This document shows, one piece after another, positions 8,206 to 18,454 of a stretch of DNA of 32,438 nt. Source of the DNA: Alcanivoracaceae bacterium (lineage in GTDB: Bacteria; Pseudomonadota; Gammaproteobacteria; Pseudomonadales; Alcanivoracaceae). The stretch lies in NCBI GenBank assembly GCA_029210325.1, contig JARGPU010000007.1, positions 1 through 32,438 on the forward strand, in the 5' to 3' direction. Within the stretch, counting starts at the first letter, position 1. Each line of letters begins with the position of its first letter. Under the pieces are notes generated by a model. That model saw only the letters and a list, made by a program, of their open reading frames with translations. It was not told the origin of the DNA and searched no databases. The translations under genes and the position numbers were made by a program.

Positions 8206-9531
8206 GTGAGCGCAGCGTTTGATCTGGTTATCGGGGTTGGAGTAACGGGGCAATCTTGCCTGCGTTATCTGCTGGCTCAGGAAGAGCCGGTGCGGGCTAT
8301 GGATACCCGCGCCGAGCCGCCAGGTATCGCTGCCATTCGACAGCAGTTCACAGGGGTTCCGATTCATACCGGTGGACTCCGTGAGGAGTGGCTGAACGAA
8401 GCGCGACGGTTAATCGTTAGTCCAGGCGTGCCAGTGTCCACTGTGGAAATTGCTCGCCAAGCGGCGGCTGGAAAAGAAGTGATTGGCGATATTGAACTGT
8501 TCGCCCGAGCTGCCAGCGAGCCGGTTGCGGCCATTACTGGATCGAATGCAAAAAGTACGGTCACTGCATTGCTTGGTGAGGTGGCCCGCTCTACAGGACT
8601 GCGCGCCTTGGCAGGCGGTAATCTTGGTACGCCGGCGCTCGATCTGCTAGGCCAGGAAGCAGAGCTGTATGTGATTGAGCTGTCCAGCTTCCAACTGGAA
8701 ACAACTTTCAGTTTGAGTGCCCAGGTGGCCTGTATTCTTAACATGTCGCAGGATCACATGGACCGGTATGCAGGCTTTGGTGATTACGTCGCTGCCAAAC
8801 AACGGGTCTATGACGGTTGTGAAGTGGCGGTGTGGAATATTGATGATGAAGCTACTCGCCCGCAGGGCCCTGTGCCGGCACAGATAACCTTTGGTGTTCA
8901 TGCGGATGCTGATTACCGCCTTGATGTTCAGCGCGGGGTATTGATGCGTCGTGGAGAAGACCTGTTGGCTGCGTCTGCGTTAAAGCTGCGTGGTCATCAC
9001 AATGCGCTAAATGTTCTGGCAGTACTCGCTATGGCGGAAGCATTAGGGCTTGAGTGCCAAGTGTGTCTGCGTGCCGTGCAGGAGTTCGCTGGTTTACCGC
9101 ACCGCTGTGTATTGATCGCCGAGCATCGCGGCGTGCAATGGTTTAATGATTCCAAAGGCACCAATGTCGGGGCCACGCTAGCCGCGTTGGCCGGTATTGG
9201 CTCGGCCATTCCCGGAAAGATCGTTCTAATAGCCGGAGGTCAGGGCAAGGGGCAGGACTTCTCTGCGCTGACTGCTGCGGCGAAAGACAATGTTCGCGCA
9301 GCGGTGCTGATCGGTGAGGATGCGCGCATGCTGGGTGCCGCACTGGCTGATGTGTCCTGCCATTATGCTGAAGACATGGCTGATGCGGTGCGCCGTGCTT
9401 CCTTGCTGGCCGAGGCCGGTGATGCGGTGCTGCTGTCGCCCGCCTGTGCCAGCTTCGATATGTTCACTGGCTATGTTGATCGTGGTGACACCTTTGTTAA
9501 GTGCGTGACGGAGGTGCTGCATGGCGCTTGA
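8206..9531 (+). CDS. murD: UDP-MurNAc-L-alanine:D-glutamate ligase MurD
   Basis: MurD adds D-glutamate to UDP-MurNAc-L-Ala in the cytoplasm. The 441-residue protein starts at GTG 8206, preceded by GAGGAG (8194-8199) with six bases between. This removes the N-terminal beta-strand residues present in E. coli but still leaves the UDP-binding loop IGVGVTGQS. The ATP loop reads TGSNAKST, with alanine at 115 where many MurD proteins have glycine; K116 is present. From memory the same alanine occurs in Pseudomonas MurD, so this is probably a lineage variant. K198 in VAAKQRVY is the likely carbamylated lysine. The C-terminus has the expected LLSPACASFDMF. It overlaps ftsW by 11 bases. Confidence 0.95.
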   Translation: MSAAFDLVIGVGVTGQSCLRYLLAQEEPVRAMDTRAEPPGIAAIRQQFTGVPIHTGGLREEWLNEARRLIVSPGVPVSTVEIARQAAAGKEVIGDIELFARAASEPVAAITGSNAKSTVTALLGEVARSTGLRALAGGNLGTPALDLLGQEAELYVIELSSFQLETTFSLSAQVACILNMSQDHMDRYAGFGDYVAAKQRVYDGCEVAVWNIDDEATRPQGPVPAQITFGVHADADYRLDVQRGVLMRRGEDLLAASALKLRGHHNALNVLAVLAMAEALGLECQVCLRAVQEFAGLPHRCVLIAEHRGVQWFNDSKGTNVGATLAALAGIGSAIPGKIVLIAGGQGKGQDFSALTAAAKDNVRAAVLIGEDARMLGAALADVSCHYAEDMADAVRRASLLAEAGDAVLLSPACASFDMFTGYVDRGDTFVKCVTEVLHGA

Positions 9532-10678
9532 AGGGCTGCTACATCATCGTCGTCCAGAAGACATGTGGTTGCTTGGTGGCGTTATGCTGCTGGCAATCAC
9601 TGGTCTGGTGATGGTCATGTCAGCCTCGTTGCAGATCGCCGAAACCAAGCTCGGTTCGCCGTTCTATTTCTTTAGCCGCCATCTGGTCTACCTGTTGCTT
9701 GCCGTCACGGCTGGAGTGTTGACCTATCTTCTGGTGCCGGTGGCGATGCTGGAAAAGCTGCGCATGCTGGCATTGATTGGCGCTGTTTTGATCCTGCTGG
9801 CAGTACTGATTCCTGGGATTGGACGTGAAGTTAATGGCTCGCAGCGCTGGATTTCATTGCCCGGATTTAATATTCAGGCCTCGGAGCCGGCCAAGCTGGG
9901 CTACCTGATCTGGCTAGCGGGCTATATCAATAATCAGCGTGATGCGCTGCAGCAACGTTGGCAGACATTCCTGATGCCGCTTGGTGTGCTTGGCTTTTTA
10001 GCGTTGCTGTTGCTGGCTGAGCCGGATTTTGGCGCTGCTGTTGTGCTGGGCATTGCCACCATGGGTATGTTGTTTATGGCCGGCGTGCCAATGCTGCGCT
10101 TTTTATCGGTTGCATTGGCGGTGGTGTTGGCCGCAGCGGCGGTGGCACTTTTGCAGCCCTATCGGGTGGCGCGGCTGATGAGTTTTCTTGACCCGTGGGC
10201 AGATCAGTTTGGTGGTGGCTATCAGTTAACCCAGAGCTTGATTGCCTTTGGTCGTGGGCATATTGATGGTGTCGGCTTGGGCAATAGTGTGCAGAAACTT
10301 TTCTATTTACCGGAAGCTCATACTGATTTTGTCTTTGCTGTAACCGCCGAGGAGTTTGGGCTGATCGGCACAGTGCTATTGATCTCACTTTTTATTCTGG
10401 TATGTGCGCGGATATTTCAGCTGGCTTTTCGTTTGCTGGACAAGCAGCAGATGTTTAGCGGCCAGTTGGTTCTGGGTATCGCACTGGTTTTTGCCTCACA
10501 AGCCTTCGTAAATATGGGCGTTAATATGGGTTTGTTGCCAACCAAAGGACTGACTTTGCCATTGGTCAGCTATGGTGGCAGTTCTCTTCTGGTTATGTCG
10601 GTGATGATTGCGCTGGTGCTGAAAATCGGTACGGAAGCAACTGCCAATGTACCGGTTCGGCGGAGGGAGCGTCGATGA
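9521..10678 (+). CDS. ftsW: Septal peptidoglycan glycosyltransferase FtsW
   Basis: FtsW is the SEDS-family enzyme that polymerises lipid II into septal glycan strands with FtsI. The 385-residue protein is almost entirely membrane-spanning (about ten segments). It carries SEDS signatures: GREVNGSQRWISLPGF, SEPAKLGYL, LAEPDFGAAVV, and the C-terminal NMGLLPTKGLTLPLVSYGGSS. Its ATG lies 11 bases inside murD, with GGAGG at 9510-9514. Of the SEDS family it could only be confused with RodA; position in the dcw cluster favours FtsW. It ends in an ATGA overlap with murG. Confidence 0.96.
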   Translation: MALEGLLHHRRPEDMWLLGGVMLLAITGLVMVMSASLQIAETKLGSPFYFFSRHLVYLLLAVTAGVLTYLLVPVAMLEKLRMLALIGAVLILLAVLIPGIGREVNGSQRWISLPGFNIQASEPAKLGYLIWLAGYINNQRDALQQRWQTFLMPLGVLGFLALLLLAEPDFGAAVVLGIATMGMLFMAGVPMLRFLSVALAVVLAAAAVALLQPYRVARLMSFLDPWADQFGGGYQLTQSLIAFGRGHIDGVGLGNSVQKLFYLPEAHTDFVFAVTAEEFGLIGTVLLISLFILVCARIFQLAFRLLDKQQMFSGQLVLGIALVFASQAFVNMGVNMGLLPTKGLTLPLVSYGGSSLLVMSVMIALVLKIGTEATANVPVRRRERR

Positions 10679-11742
10679 AGCCGTTGATGCTGGTAATGGC
10701 CGGAGGAACCGGTGGTCATGTTATGCCCGCCCTTGCAGTGGCTGATGTGCTGCGCCAGCGCGGCGTGTCGATCGCATGGCTTGGATCTGAACAGGGTATT
10801 GAAAATCGACTTGTTCCTGCCGCGGACTACCCTTTGCATCAGTTGGCTGTACGCGGCATCCGTGGCGGTGGGTTCAGTCGGCGTTTACTGGCTCCCTTTA
10901 TGTTGCTCGGCGCCGTGTTGGCAGCATGGCGGATTGTCCGCCAGTTGCGCCCGGTGGTTGCCATCGGCTTTGGCGGATACGCCAGTGGCCCCGGCGCGAT
11001 TGCCGCACGGCTGGCAGGTGTGCCACTGATTATTCACGAGCAGAATGCCCGCCCAGGAATGACAAACAGAGTGCTGGCACGATTTGCTGGTCAGGTATTA
11101 CAGGGTTTTCCAGGTGCGTTTAATCAGGCAATGACCACCGGAAACCCGGTGCGTAGCGCCATTGCCGCACTGCCGGCCCCGACTCAGCGATACAGTGAGC
11201 GTGATGGCGCTCTGCGTATTCTGATTACTGGTGGCAGTCAGGGGGCCTTGGCGCTCAACAAGCAGCTGCCAGAGGCGTTGTCCCAGGCTCTGTCAGAAGT
11301 GGACTTTGAAGTGCGCCACCAAACTGGTCGTGGTCGCACTGATGAAGCTGCTAGTGCATGGCACGGGTTGGCCGCCAAAGTGCAGCTGAGCGAGTTTATT
11401 GATGACATGGCGGATGCATTTTCATGGGCGGATCTGGTGATCTGTCGCAGCGGTGCATCGACGGTCAGCGAAGTTGCGGCGGCGGGTGTTGCTGCCTTGT
11501 TTATTCCACTACCCACTGCTGTAGATGATCACCAGACCCATAATGCTCGCTGGTTGTCAGATCACGATGCCGCCTTGCTGTTACCGCAGAGTGGTTTGAA
11601 TGCAGATAGCCTGCGTGCCCGTATTGCAGTACTCGGCGATCGCAAGTCGCTGATGCAGATGGCGGAGCGGGCTCGGGCAATGGCTCTGCCCGACAGCGCC
11701 GCTACTGTTGCAGATATTTGTCAGGAGGTGGCCCATGGCTGA
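10675..11742 (+). CDS. murG: Lipid II synthase MurG (GlcNAc transferase)
   Basis: MurG is a peripheral inner-membrane GT-B glycosyltransferase that transfers GlcNAc from UDP-GlcNAc to lipid I, forming lipid II. The 355-residue product has the N-terminal glycine-rich loop [17 protein letters not shown] and the [15 protein letters not shown] block. The C-terminal domain has [14 protein letters not shown] and [10 protein letters not shown], which bind the UDP-sugar. Its start overlaps ftsW by four bases; its last eight bases overlap the start of murC. Length and motifs are ordinary for the family. Confidence 0.97.
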   Translation: MKPLMLVMAGGTGGHVMPALAVADVLRQRGVSIAWLGSEQGIENRLVPAADYPLHQLAVRGIRGGGFSRRLLAPFMLLGAVLAAWRIVRQLRPVVAIGFGGYASGPGAIAARLAGVPLIIHEQNARPGMTNRVLARFAGQVLQGFPGAFNQAMTTGNPVRSAIAALPAPTQRYSERDGALRILITGGSQGALALNKQLPEALSQALSEVDFEVRHQTGRGRTDEAASAWHGLAAKVQLSEFIDDMADAFSWADLVICRSGASTVSEVAAAGVAALFIPLPTAVDDHQTHNARWLSDHDAALLLPQSGLNADSLRARIAVLGDRKSLMQMAERARAMALPDSAATVADICQEVAHG

Positions 11743-13156
11743 TCCGGTTGCTCATGTTGTACCGGAAATGCGCCGCATCCGTCGCATTCATTTTGTCGGC
11801 ATTGGTGGTGTCGGTATGTGCGGCATCGCTGAGGTGTTATGCAATCAGGGCTACCAGATTAGCGGTTCTGATTTGCGTGAATCACCAGTTGTGCTACGCC
11901 TGCGTAGTCTGGGTGTCCGTGTTGAGATCGGGCATCGTGGAGAAAATGTAGGTGATGCTGATGTGGTGGTTACATCAACCGCGGTTGATGAGGCAAACCT
12001 TGAGGTGCGGGAAGCCAAGCGGCGCCGTATCCCGCTGGTACCACGAGCACAGATGCTGGCTGAGCTGATGCGCTTCCGTCACGGCATCGCGGTGGCCGGC
12101 ACCCATGGCAAAACCACCACCACATCAATGATTGCGTCCATTCTGGGTGAGGCCAAGTTCGACCCGACCTTTGTCATTGGTGGCAAGCTCACCAGCTCTG
12201 GAACTAATGCCCGTTTAGGACAGAGTCACTATCTGGTGGCCGAGGCGGATGAGTCCGATGCCTCGTTCTTGCATCTACAGCCCATGGTTGCAGTGGTTAC
12301 TAATATCGATGCAGATCACATGCATGCCTACGGTGGTGATTTTGCCAAGCTCGAGAATACATTTATTGAGTTTCTACAGAACTTGCCGTTCTATGGCCTC
12401 GCCGTGATGTGTGTTGATGACCCTGTGGTGCGCAAGTTGTTGCCGCGAGTTAACCGACAGCTTATCAGCTACGGCTTTAGTGAAGACGCCGATGTTCGCG
12501 CGCAAGCTATAAGCCAGAAAGGCATGGTCACCTCGTTTGAGGTAATCCGCGAAGGCAAGCCAAAATTGCAGATTGCGCTGCCTATGCCGGGGCGGCATAA
12601 CGTGCTCAATGCACTGGCCGCGATTGCGGTGGCTACGGATGAGAATGTACCGGATCAGGCCATCATTGCTGGTCTGAATGGCTTTACTGGAGTCGGTCGT
12701 CGCTTCGATGTGCTGGGCGAGTACCGCACTGCGGATGGTAGCGCCACATTGGTGGATGACTACGGCCATCATCCGCGTGAGGTTGAGGCAACCATCAAGG
12801 CGGTCCGTGATGGCTGGCCGGATCGGCGTTTGGTGATGTTGTTTCAGCCGCATCGCTACACCCGTACTCGCGACCTCTACGAAGATTTTGTCGATGTACT
12901 GTCTAACGTCGACGCATTATTGATGCTGGAAGTTTACAGCGCGGGAGAAGATCCCATTCCGGCGGCTGACTCCAGGTCGCTATGTCACAGTCTGCGTCAG
13001 CGAGGTCAGGTCGAGCCGATCTATGTTGATGACTCGGCTAAATTGTCGGCATTGCTTGGCAAGGTTCTACGTAATGGCGACCTGCTTATAACTCAGGGCG
13101 CTGGTAACGTATCGGCGATTGCCCGCCAGTTGATTGAGGAGGGTGGTCATGACTGA
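11735..13156 (+). CDS. murC: UDP-MurNAc:L-alanine ligase MurC
   Basis: MurC catalyses the first peptide addition, L-alanine onto UDP-MurNAc. The 473-residue protein shows [17 protein letters not shown] (nucleotide-sugar binding), the P-loop [11 protein letters not shown] with lysine at 126, [10 protein letters not shown], and [10 protein letters not shown] in the C-terminal domain. An upstream ATG at 11708 would lengthen the protein by nine residues. I choose 11735 because an AGGAGG (11723-11728) stands six bases before it and the family start fits. The gene overlaps murG and ddlB by eight bases each. Confidence 0.96.
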   Translation: MADPVAHVVPEMRRIRRIHFVGIGGVGMCGIAEVLCNQGYQISGSDLRESPVVLRLRSLGVRVEIGHRGENVGDADVVVTSTAVDEANLEVREAKRRRIPLVPRAQMLAELMRFRHGIAVAGTHGKTTTTSMIASILGEAKFDPTFVIGGKLTSSGTNARLGQSHYLVAEADESDASFLHLQPMVAVVTNIDADHMHAYGGDFAKLENTFIEFLQNLPFYGLAVMCVDDPVVRKLLPRVNRQLISYGFSEDADVRAQAISQKGMVTSFEVIREGKPKLQIALPMPGRHNVLNALAAIAVATDENVPDQAIIAGLNGFTGVGRRFDVLGEYRTADGSATLVDDYGHHPREVEATIKAVRDGWPDRRLVMLFQPHRYTRTRDLYEDFVDVLSNVDALLMLEVYSAGEDPIPAADSRSLCHSLRQRGQVEPIYVDDSAKLSALLGKVLRNGDLLITQGAGNVSAIARQLIEEGGHD

Positions 13157-14075
13157 CTCCTTGATCACGCTAAAGAATAATTTGTCTGCTATTGGCCGTG
13201 TCGCTGTGCTGTGTGGTGGTCGGTCCGCCGAGCGGGAGGTGTCGCTGCGTAGCGGTGCTGAGGTCCATGCTGCGTTGTTGTCGCTGGGAGTTAATGCCGT
13301 ATGTGTAGATACGGCAGAAGCGAGTTCTGATGCGCTGCGTGATTTCGAAATCTGCTTCATTGCTCTGCACGGCCGTGGTGGCGAGGACGGTGTTATTCAG
13401 GGTGCACTGGAGCATATGGGTGTCCCATATACGGGCAGTGGCGTGATGGCCTCGGCTATTGGCATGAGCAAGATACATACCAAGCTGATCTGGAGCGGCG
13501 CTGGCTTGCCAACTCCGGCGTTTTACCTGGCAGGTGTGGCAGAGATGGATCTTGGTTTTCCGCTGATGGTAAAGCCGGCCCACGAGGGCTCTTCAATTGG
13601 CATGCGCAAAGTTGATGATGCGGCCCAGTTGGCTGAGGCAATAAGCGAGGCTGCTGCCTATGACAGTGAAGTTTTAGTTGAGCGCTGGGTTCAGGGCGCT
13701 GAGTTTACCGTTGCTGTTCTTGGTGACGAGGCCTTACCGCCGATTCGTCTGGAGACCCCAAACAGCTTCTACGACTATAACGCCAAGTATCAAGCCGATA
13801 GCACTCTGTATATCTGTCCTTGCGGTCTGGATGAAAACAAGGAAGAGGAGCTTAAGCAGTTAGCGAAGAAGGCATTCCAGGTGGTTGGCTGCAGCGGCTG
13901 GGGCCGAGTGGATGTGATGCAGGACCAGCAGGGAAGTTTCTTCCTGTTGGAGGTAAATACTGTGCCGGGGATGACGGACCATTCGTTGGTGCCGATGGCA
14001 GCACGGGCCAGTGGTCGCAGTTTTGCCCAGTTAGTTGGCGAGATTCTACTGCAAGCTTGGGAGCGTCGAGCATGA
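13149..14075 (+). CDS. ddlB: D-alanine:D-alanine ligase
   Basis: This ATP-grasp ligase makes the D-Ala-D-Ala dipeptide for MurF. The 308-residue protein matches the size of E. coli DdlB (306). Visible signatures are [47 protein letters not shown], and the C-terminal [17 protein letters not shown] that binds the magnesium ions and product. A TTG start at 13134 is possible, but the ATG at 13149 has a strong GAGGAGGG (13136-13143). It overlaps murC by eight bases and ftsQ by four. DdlB rather than DdlA is assigned from its position in the dcw cluster. Confidence 0.96.
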   Translation: MTDSLITLKNNLSAIGRVAVLCGGRSAEREVSLRSGAEVHAALLSLGVNAVCVDTAEASSDALRDFEICFIALHGRGGEDGVIQGALEHMGVPYTGSGVMASAIGMSKIHTKLIWSGAGLPTPAFYLAGVAEMDLGFPLMVKPAHEGSSIGMRKVDDAAQLAEAISEAAAYDSEVLVERWVQGAEFTVAVLGDEALPPIRLETPNSFYDYNAKYQADSTLYICPCGLDENKEEELKQLAKKAFQVVGCSGWGRVDVMQDQQGSFFLLEVNTVPGMTDHSLVPMAARASGRSFAQLVGEILLQAWERRA

Positions 14076-14866
14076 TTCGTAAAACGGTGAAACTGCGCGG
14101 TGCTCGAGTGCTGCCGGTGAAGCCGGAGCGCAAGCCGTTGGCGGAAAGAGTGGCAGCTGCGATGCCGCTGTTGCTCGGCGGTTTTGCATTGCTTGTCGTG
14201 ATTGGCACCGTGATCTATCTGCCGGGGACTCTGGATAGCTATCCGATCCGCAGTGTCAGCGTTGAAGGTGTAAAGGACGAGCGGCGTCAGGCCGAGGTGC
14301 GAATGGCCCTGTCAGGTCTGGTCGCAGATGAGAATTTTTTCAGCGTGCCACTGGCAGAGGTCTTCCGTACAGCACGATCACTGGAGTGGGTGGCGGAAGT
14401 ACGAGTAAGTCGTAACTGGCCGGATCGCCTGGTGCTTCTGATTGAGGAGCGGGTGCCAGTGGCGGTGTGGAATGAAGATTTCCTGGTTTCCACATCAGGC
14501 GAGCCATTTCGCGCACTAAAGCAGTACAGCGTAGATGGCCTGCCGCGTCTGCATGGCCCGATCGAGCGACTGGCTTCGGTTATGGATTACTACCACAGCA
14601 TGAGCAAAGTACTGGCGCCAGTGGGATTGCAAATTCGTCGCCTGGACGTTGATGCCCGACTGACCGCAAGGCTGGAATTAGATAACGGCGTCGCGCTGGT
14701 AGTTGATCGTAACCAGTACGCGCGCAAGCTGCGCCGATTTGTGCGCATGTATGAAGGAGTGTTGTCCGCTGATTCTCGCGGGCTGACCCGAGTGGATCTG
14801 CGCTACGCAGATGGTATGGCAGTGCAGTGGCGGCAGACGTCACCATCGACTGACAAGAGAGTGTGA
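14072..14866 (+). CDS. ftsQ: Cell division protein FtsQ
   Basis: FtsQ is a bitopic protein that links FtsL-FtsB to the rest of the divisome. The 264-residue product has a basic cytoplasmic tail (about residues 1-28), one membrane segment (about 29-49, LLLGGFALLVVIGTVIYL), and a POTRA domain starting at YPIRSVSVEGV. The beta domain follows and includes VRVSRNWPDRLVLLIEERVPVA. I chose the ATG at 14072, which makes a four-base ATGA overlap with ddlB and has GGGAGCG upstream; a TTG at 14057 is less likely. Only four bases separate its stop from the ftsA ATG. Confidence 0.94.
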   Translation: MIRKTVKLRGARVLPVKPERKPLAERVAAAMPLLLGGFALLVVIGTVIYLPGTLDSYPIRSVSVEGVKDERRQAEVRMALSGLVADENFFSVPLAEVFRTARSLEWVAEVRVSRNWPDRLVLLIEERVPVAVWNEDFLVSTSGEPFRALKQYSVDGLPRLHGPIERLASVMDYYHSMSKVLAPVGLQIRRLDVDARLTARLELDNGVALVVDRNQYARKLRRFVRMYEGVLSADSRGLTRVDLRYADGMAVQWRQTSPSTDKRV

Positions 14867-14870
14867 TTTC

Positions 14871-16106
14871 ATGGCTACCTCGAGCGGCGAAAAAATGTAT
14901 GTAGGCCTCGATGTCGGAACCTCGAAAGTGGTGGCGATTGTCGGTCGGGTTGGTCTGGATGGATCGATGGAAATCGTCGGTATTGGTGCTCACCCTTCCC
15001 GTGGTATGCGCAAAGGGGTGGTGGTGGATATTGAAGCAACGGTGCGCTCCATCCAGCGTGCGGTAGAAGAAGCTGAGCTAATGGCAGGTTGTCAGGTTCA
15101 CTCCGTCTATGCCGGGATTGCCGGGTCCCATGTGCGTAGTTTGAACTCCCACGGCATGGTTGCCATCCGCGAGAGAGAAGTCGTGCAGGCGGACATTGAC
15201 CGGGTGCTGGATGCCGCACAGGCGGTGGTCATGCCGGCGGATCAGAAAGTTCTGCATGTGTTGCCGCAGGAATACATCGTTGATACCCAAGAGGGCGTGC
15301 GCGAGCCAATCGGCATGAGCGGTGTGCGTCTTGAAGCGCGGGTGCATCTGGTTTCATGCGCAGTAAATGCTGCCCAGAACATTGAGAAGTGTGTGCGTCG
15401 CTGCGGGCTGGAAGTAGAAGACATTATTCTTGAGCAAGTGGCGTCCAGTTACTCCGTGTTAACGGACGATGAGCGTGAGCTTGGTGTATGCATGGTGGAT
15501 ATCGGTGGCGGCACCACAGACATCGCCATTTTTATTGATGGTGCGATTCGTCACACCGCCAATATTCCGATTGCCGGAGATCAGGTAACTAACGACATTG
15601 CCATGGCTCTACGCACCCCCAAACAGCATGCCGATGAGCTGAAGATTCGCTATGCATGTGCGCTAACCCAGCTTGCTGGTGTGGATGAAACCATCAAGGT
15701 ACCAAGTGTTGGCGATCGTCCTCCGCGCACGCTGTCCCGTCAAAACCTGGCTGAAGTTGTTGAGCCTCGATACGACGAGCTTTTCACTTTGGTGCAGGCT
15801 GAGATTCGCCGCTCCGGCCTTGAAGATATGATCCCCGGCGGCGTTGTGCTGACCGGTGGTGCATCCAAAATCGAGGGGGCAGTGGATTTGGCAGAAGAGA
15901 TTTTCCACATGCCGGTGCGACTTGGTATGCCGCAGGGCGTGACTGGCCTTGCGGATGTTGTGCGTAATCCGATTTACGCAACCGCGGTGGGTTTGCTGCT
16001 GCATGCGCAGAAAAATGAGCAAGATAACCGCAACTCGCGTGGCAGTAGCGGCGGGTCGGTGGACTGGATTGAGCGTCTCAAGCGCTTTTTCCGGAGCAAC
16101 TTCTGA
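14871..16106 (+). CDS. ftsA: Cell division protein FtsA
   Basis: FtsA is the actin-like ATPase that tethers FtsZ filaments to the inner membrane and recruits later division proteins. The 411-residue protein shows YVGLDVGTSKVVAIVG (phosphate 1), the SHS2 region after it, the second phosphate loop MVDIGGGTTDIAIF, and VLTGGASKIEG (adenosine motif). It ends in a short amphipathic helix, WIERLKRFFRSNF, the membrane-targeting sequence. An upstream in-frame ATG at 14811 lies inside ftsQ. The ATG at 14871 fits the family start and has a purine-rich GAGAG upstream. Confidence 0.97.
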   Translation: MATSSGEKMYVGLDVGTSKVVAIVGRVGLDGSMEIVGIGAHPSRGMRKGVVVDIEATVRSIQRAVEEAELMAGCQVHSVYAGIAGSHVRSLNSHGMVAIREREVVQADIDRVLDAAQAVVMPADQKVLHVLPQEYIVDTQEGVREPIGMSGVRLEARVHLVSCAVNAAQNIEKCVRRCGLEVEDIILEQVASSYSVLTDDERELGVCMVDIGGGTTDIAIFIDGAIRHTANIPIAGDQVTNDIAMALRTPKQHADELKIRYACALTQLAGVDETIKVPSVGDRPPRTLSRQNLAEVVEPRYDELFTLVQAEIRRSGLEDMIPGGVVLTGGASKIEGAVDLAEEIFHMPVRLGMPQGVTGLADVVRNPIYATAVGLLLHAQKNEQDNRNSRGSSGGSVDWIERLKRFFRSNF

Positions 16107-16176
16107 ACAGGGTGCAGCCGCATTCTGGTCAGGTAAGAGCAAGGGTCGAAAACAGGGAAACAACCGGGAGATAGTC

Positions 16177-17343
16177 ATGACAATGCATTTCAAACTAGAA
16201 GATGGCGTACCGCACGGTGCAGTTATCAAAGTGGTCGGGGTAGGTGGCGGCGGCGGTAACGCTGTCGAGCACATGGTGCGCTCCAACGTCGATGGCGTCG
16301 AGTTCATCTGTGCCAACACCGATGCTCAGGCGCTGCGCAATGCGTCTACTCGCACAGTGCTGCAGCTCGGTGGTCAGGTCACCAAGGGGTTAGGTGCCGG
16401 CGCTAATCCGGATGTCGGCCGCCAGTCGGCGATTGAAGATCGCGAGCGCATTGCCGAGTTGCTGCAGGGCGCAGACATGGTATTTGTCACCGCCGGCATG
16501 GGCGGCGGTACTGGTACCGGTGCTGCACCGATTGTTGCTGAAGTTGCTAAAGATCTTGGCATCTTGACGGTGGCGGTAGTGACCAAACCGTTTCCATTCG
16601 AAGGCCGCAAGCGCATGCAGGTAGCAGAGGCCGGTATTGCAGCGCTGCGCGAGCATGTTGATTCGTTGATCACCATTCCCAACGAAAAGCTGATGGCTGT
16701 TCTGGGCGGCGGTACCACACTGCTAGATGCCTTCAAAGCGGCTAACGATGTTCTTCTTGGCGCAGTTAAAGGTATCTCCGATCTGATCACCAAGGGCGGC
16801 ATCATCAACGTCGACTTCGCCGATGTGCGTACTGTCATGGGCGAGATGGGAATGGCGATGATGGGTACTGGTACTGCCAGTGGTGAGAATCGCGCAGAAG
16901 AAGCTGCTCGTAAGGCGATCTGCAGCCCGCTGCTGGAGGATGTGGACCTGCAGGGAGCACGTGGCCTGCTGATCAATATCAGTGGCAATACTGATATCTC
17001 TCTGGAGGAGTACAGCCTGGTGAATGGCATCATCGCGGACATGGCTCATCCGGATGCCAATATCATTATTGGTACCGCGATTGACCCGGAGATCGGCGAT
17101 GCGCTGTCGGTCACGGTTGTGGCGACCGGTTTGGGGCAAGCTGAGACCTTGAAAGTGGTGCGCGGTGGTCGGGCCAGTCAGCCGGTTACCAGCCCGCAAA
17201 ACTACGGTGACCTGGATCAGCCCGCCATCAATCGTCGTAATCCCCGTGAGCCAGCGCCGATGCGTAACGCTCCGGCAGCAAGCACGGCGGAGGACCTGAG
17301 TTTTATTGATATCCCGACGTTCCTGCGGCGTCAGGCGGACTAA
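16177..17343 (+). CDS. ftsZ: Cell division protein FtsZ (tubulin-like GTPase)
   Basis: FtsZ polymerises into the cytokinetic ring. The 388-residue protein has the GTP-binding VVGVGGGGGNAVEHM, the tubulin signature GMGGGTGTG (residues 107-115), the T7 loop NVDFADVRTVM, and a variable linker. The conserved C-terminal tail IDIPTFLRRQAD binds FtsA and ZipA. The reading frame is open far upstream into ftsA. The ATG at 16177 has GGGAG six bases before it and matches the usual start. The 70 bases after ftsA carry no hairpin. Extra promoters inside ftsQ-ftsA are known in other bacteria but I cannot point to one here. Confidence 0.98.
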   Translation: MTMHFKLEDGVPHGAVIKVVGVGGGGGNAVEHMVRSNVDGVEFICANTDAQALRNASTRTVLQLGGQVTKGLGAGANPDVGRQSAIEDRERIAELLQGADMVFVTAGMGGGTGTGAAPIVAEVAKDLGILTVAVVTKPFPFEGRKRMQVAEAGIAALREHVDSLITIPNEKLMAVLGGGTTLLDAFKAANDVLLGAVKGISDLITKGGIINVDFADVRTVMGEMGMAMMGTGTASGENRAEEAARKAICSPLLEDVDLQGARGLLINISGNTDISLEEYSLVNGIIADMAHPDANIIIGTAIDPEIGDALSVTVVATGLGQAETLKVVRGGRASQPVTSPQNYGDLDQPAINRRNPREPAPMRNAPAASTAEDLSFIDIPTFLRRQAD

Positions 17344-17448
17344 GGGGCGGGACGGCCAATGGTGCGTGGAACAATCCTTTGTTACCATGCCGGCCCTGCC
17401 AAACCTTGACTTCCGTGCCTGCGGGGCACCTGCCAGAGTGGCCAGAGA

Positions 17449-18363
17449 ATGATTAGACAGAGAACACTGAAGAACGTCATCCGGGCGACCGGGATTGGAT
17501 TGCATACCGGTGAGAAGGTATATCTCACCGTGCGTCCTGCCCCGATCGATACCGGTATTATCTTTCGTCGCGTTGACCTCGACCCGGTTGTGGAAATCCC
17601 TGCCGCGGCGGAGAACGTTGGAGAAACGACCCTCTCCTCGACACTGGTAAAGGGTGACGTCAAAGTTGGCACTGTTGAACATTTTCTGTCCGCCATGGCC
17701 GGTCTCGGCATCGACAATGCTTACGTAGAGTTGTCGGCACCGGAAGTACCGATCATGGATGGTAGTGCAGGCCCGTTTGTTTTCCTGCTTCAGTCAGCTG
17801 GGATTCAGGAACAGGAAGCACTGAAGAAATTCATCCGCATTAAAAAGCCGGTGAAGGTGGAAGAGGCTGATAAATCTGCCACTTTCCTGCCATTTGAGGG
17901 CTTTAAGGTCAGTTTCGAAATAGAGTTTGATCACCCGGTTTTCCGCGGTCGCACGCAGACTGCCAGTATTGATTTCTCTTCCACTTCATTCGTCAAAGAA
18001 GTGGCGCGCGCACGTACCTTCGGCTTTATGCGTGATATTGAGTACCTGCGCTCGCAGAATCTGGCGCTGGGTGGCAGTGTCAATAATGCCATCGTGGTGG
18101 ACGAGTTCCGCATCCTCAATGAGGATGGTCTGCGCTACGAGGATGAGTTCGTCAAACACAAGATGCTGGATGCGATCGGTGATCTTTATCTGCTCGGTTT
18201 CAGTCTGATTGGTGAGTTTGTTGGCCATAAGTCTGGTCATGCTTTGAACAACCAGTTGCTGCGTCAACTGATGGCGGACCCTGAAGCGTGGGAGATCGTC
18301 ACTTTCCCGGACGCTGCGACGGCTCCAATCTCCTATATGAAGCCGGTACTGGCAGCCGAGTAA
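17449..18363 (+). CDS. lpxC: UDP-3-O-acyl-GlcNAc deacetylase LpxC
   Basis: LpxC is the zinc-dependent deacetylase that commits UDP-GlcNAc derivatives to lipid A. The 304-residue protein has zinc ligands H78 (VEHFLSAM), H237 and D241 ([10 protein letters not shown]), and catalytic H264 (GHKSGH). These sit one residue off E. coli H79, H238, D242 and H265. The N-terminus [21 protein letters not shown] is typical. A 105-base gap after ftsZ has no terminator. It contains a small hairpin (GTGCC-TGCGG-GGCAC, 17415-17429) and a TTGACT at 17406 without a good -10. LpxC is therefore probably both co-transcribed with ftsZ and possibly separately started. Confidence 0.97.
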   Translation: MIRQRTLKNVIRATGIGLHTGEKVYLTVRPAPIDTGIIFRRVDLDPVVEIPAAAENVGETTLSSTLVKGDVKVGTVEHFLSAMAGLGIDNAYVELSAPEVPIMDGSAGPFVFLLQSAGIQEQEALKKFIRIKKPVKVEEADKSATFLPFEGFKVSFEIEFDHPVFRGRTQTASIDFSSTSFVKEVARARTFGFMRDIEYLRSQNLALGGSVNNAIVVDEFRILNEDGLRYEDEFVKHKMLDAIGDLYLLGFSLIGEFVGHKSGHALNNQLLRQLMADPEAWEIVTFPDAATAPISYMKPVLAAE

Positions 18364-18388
18364 CCCTGGCGGCTTGAGCGGTTTACTG

Positions 18389-18414
18389 AAAGGCCCCGTT
18401 GGGGCCTTTTTTTT
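18389..18414 (+). terminator. Rho-independent terminator after lpxC
   Basis: AAGGCCCC, a GTT loop region and GGGGCCTT form a strong GC-rich stem, followed by a run of eight T residues ending at 18414. It closes the dcw-lpxC transcript. On the minus strand the same stem is followed only by a short T-run, so it may partly stop dciA transcription as well. Confidence 0.93.
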
Positions 18415-18454
18415 GCGGCTATTACGACAATGTGACCGCTAGCAAAGTAACCGA

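Noticed and set aside
17415-17429. GTGCC-TGCGG-GGCAC hairpin before lpxC as a terminator
   Set aside because: Stem of five pairs with no T-run; too weak for a terminator.
17406-17434. TTGACT as an lpxC promoter
   Set aside because: No acceptable -10 element at 16-18 bases, only GC-rich sequence; kept as a remark under lpxC.
16723-17682. Open frame of 319 codons on the minus strand across ftsZ and lpxC
   Set aside because: It spans two certain genes and their gap, with no family resemblance; a reading-frame shadow.
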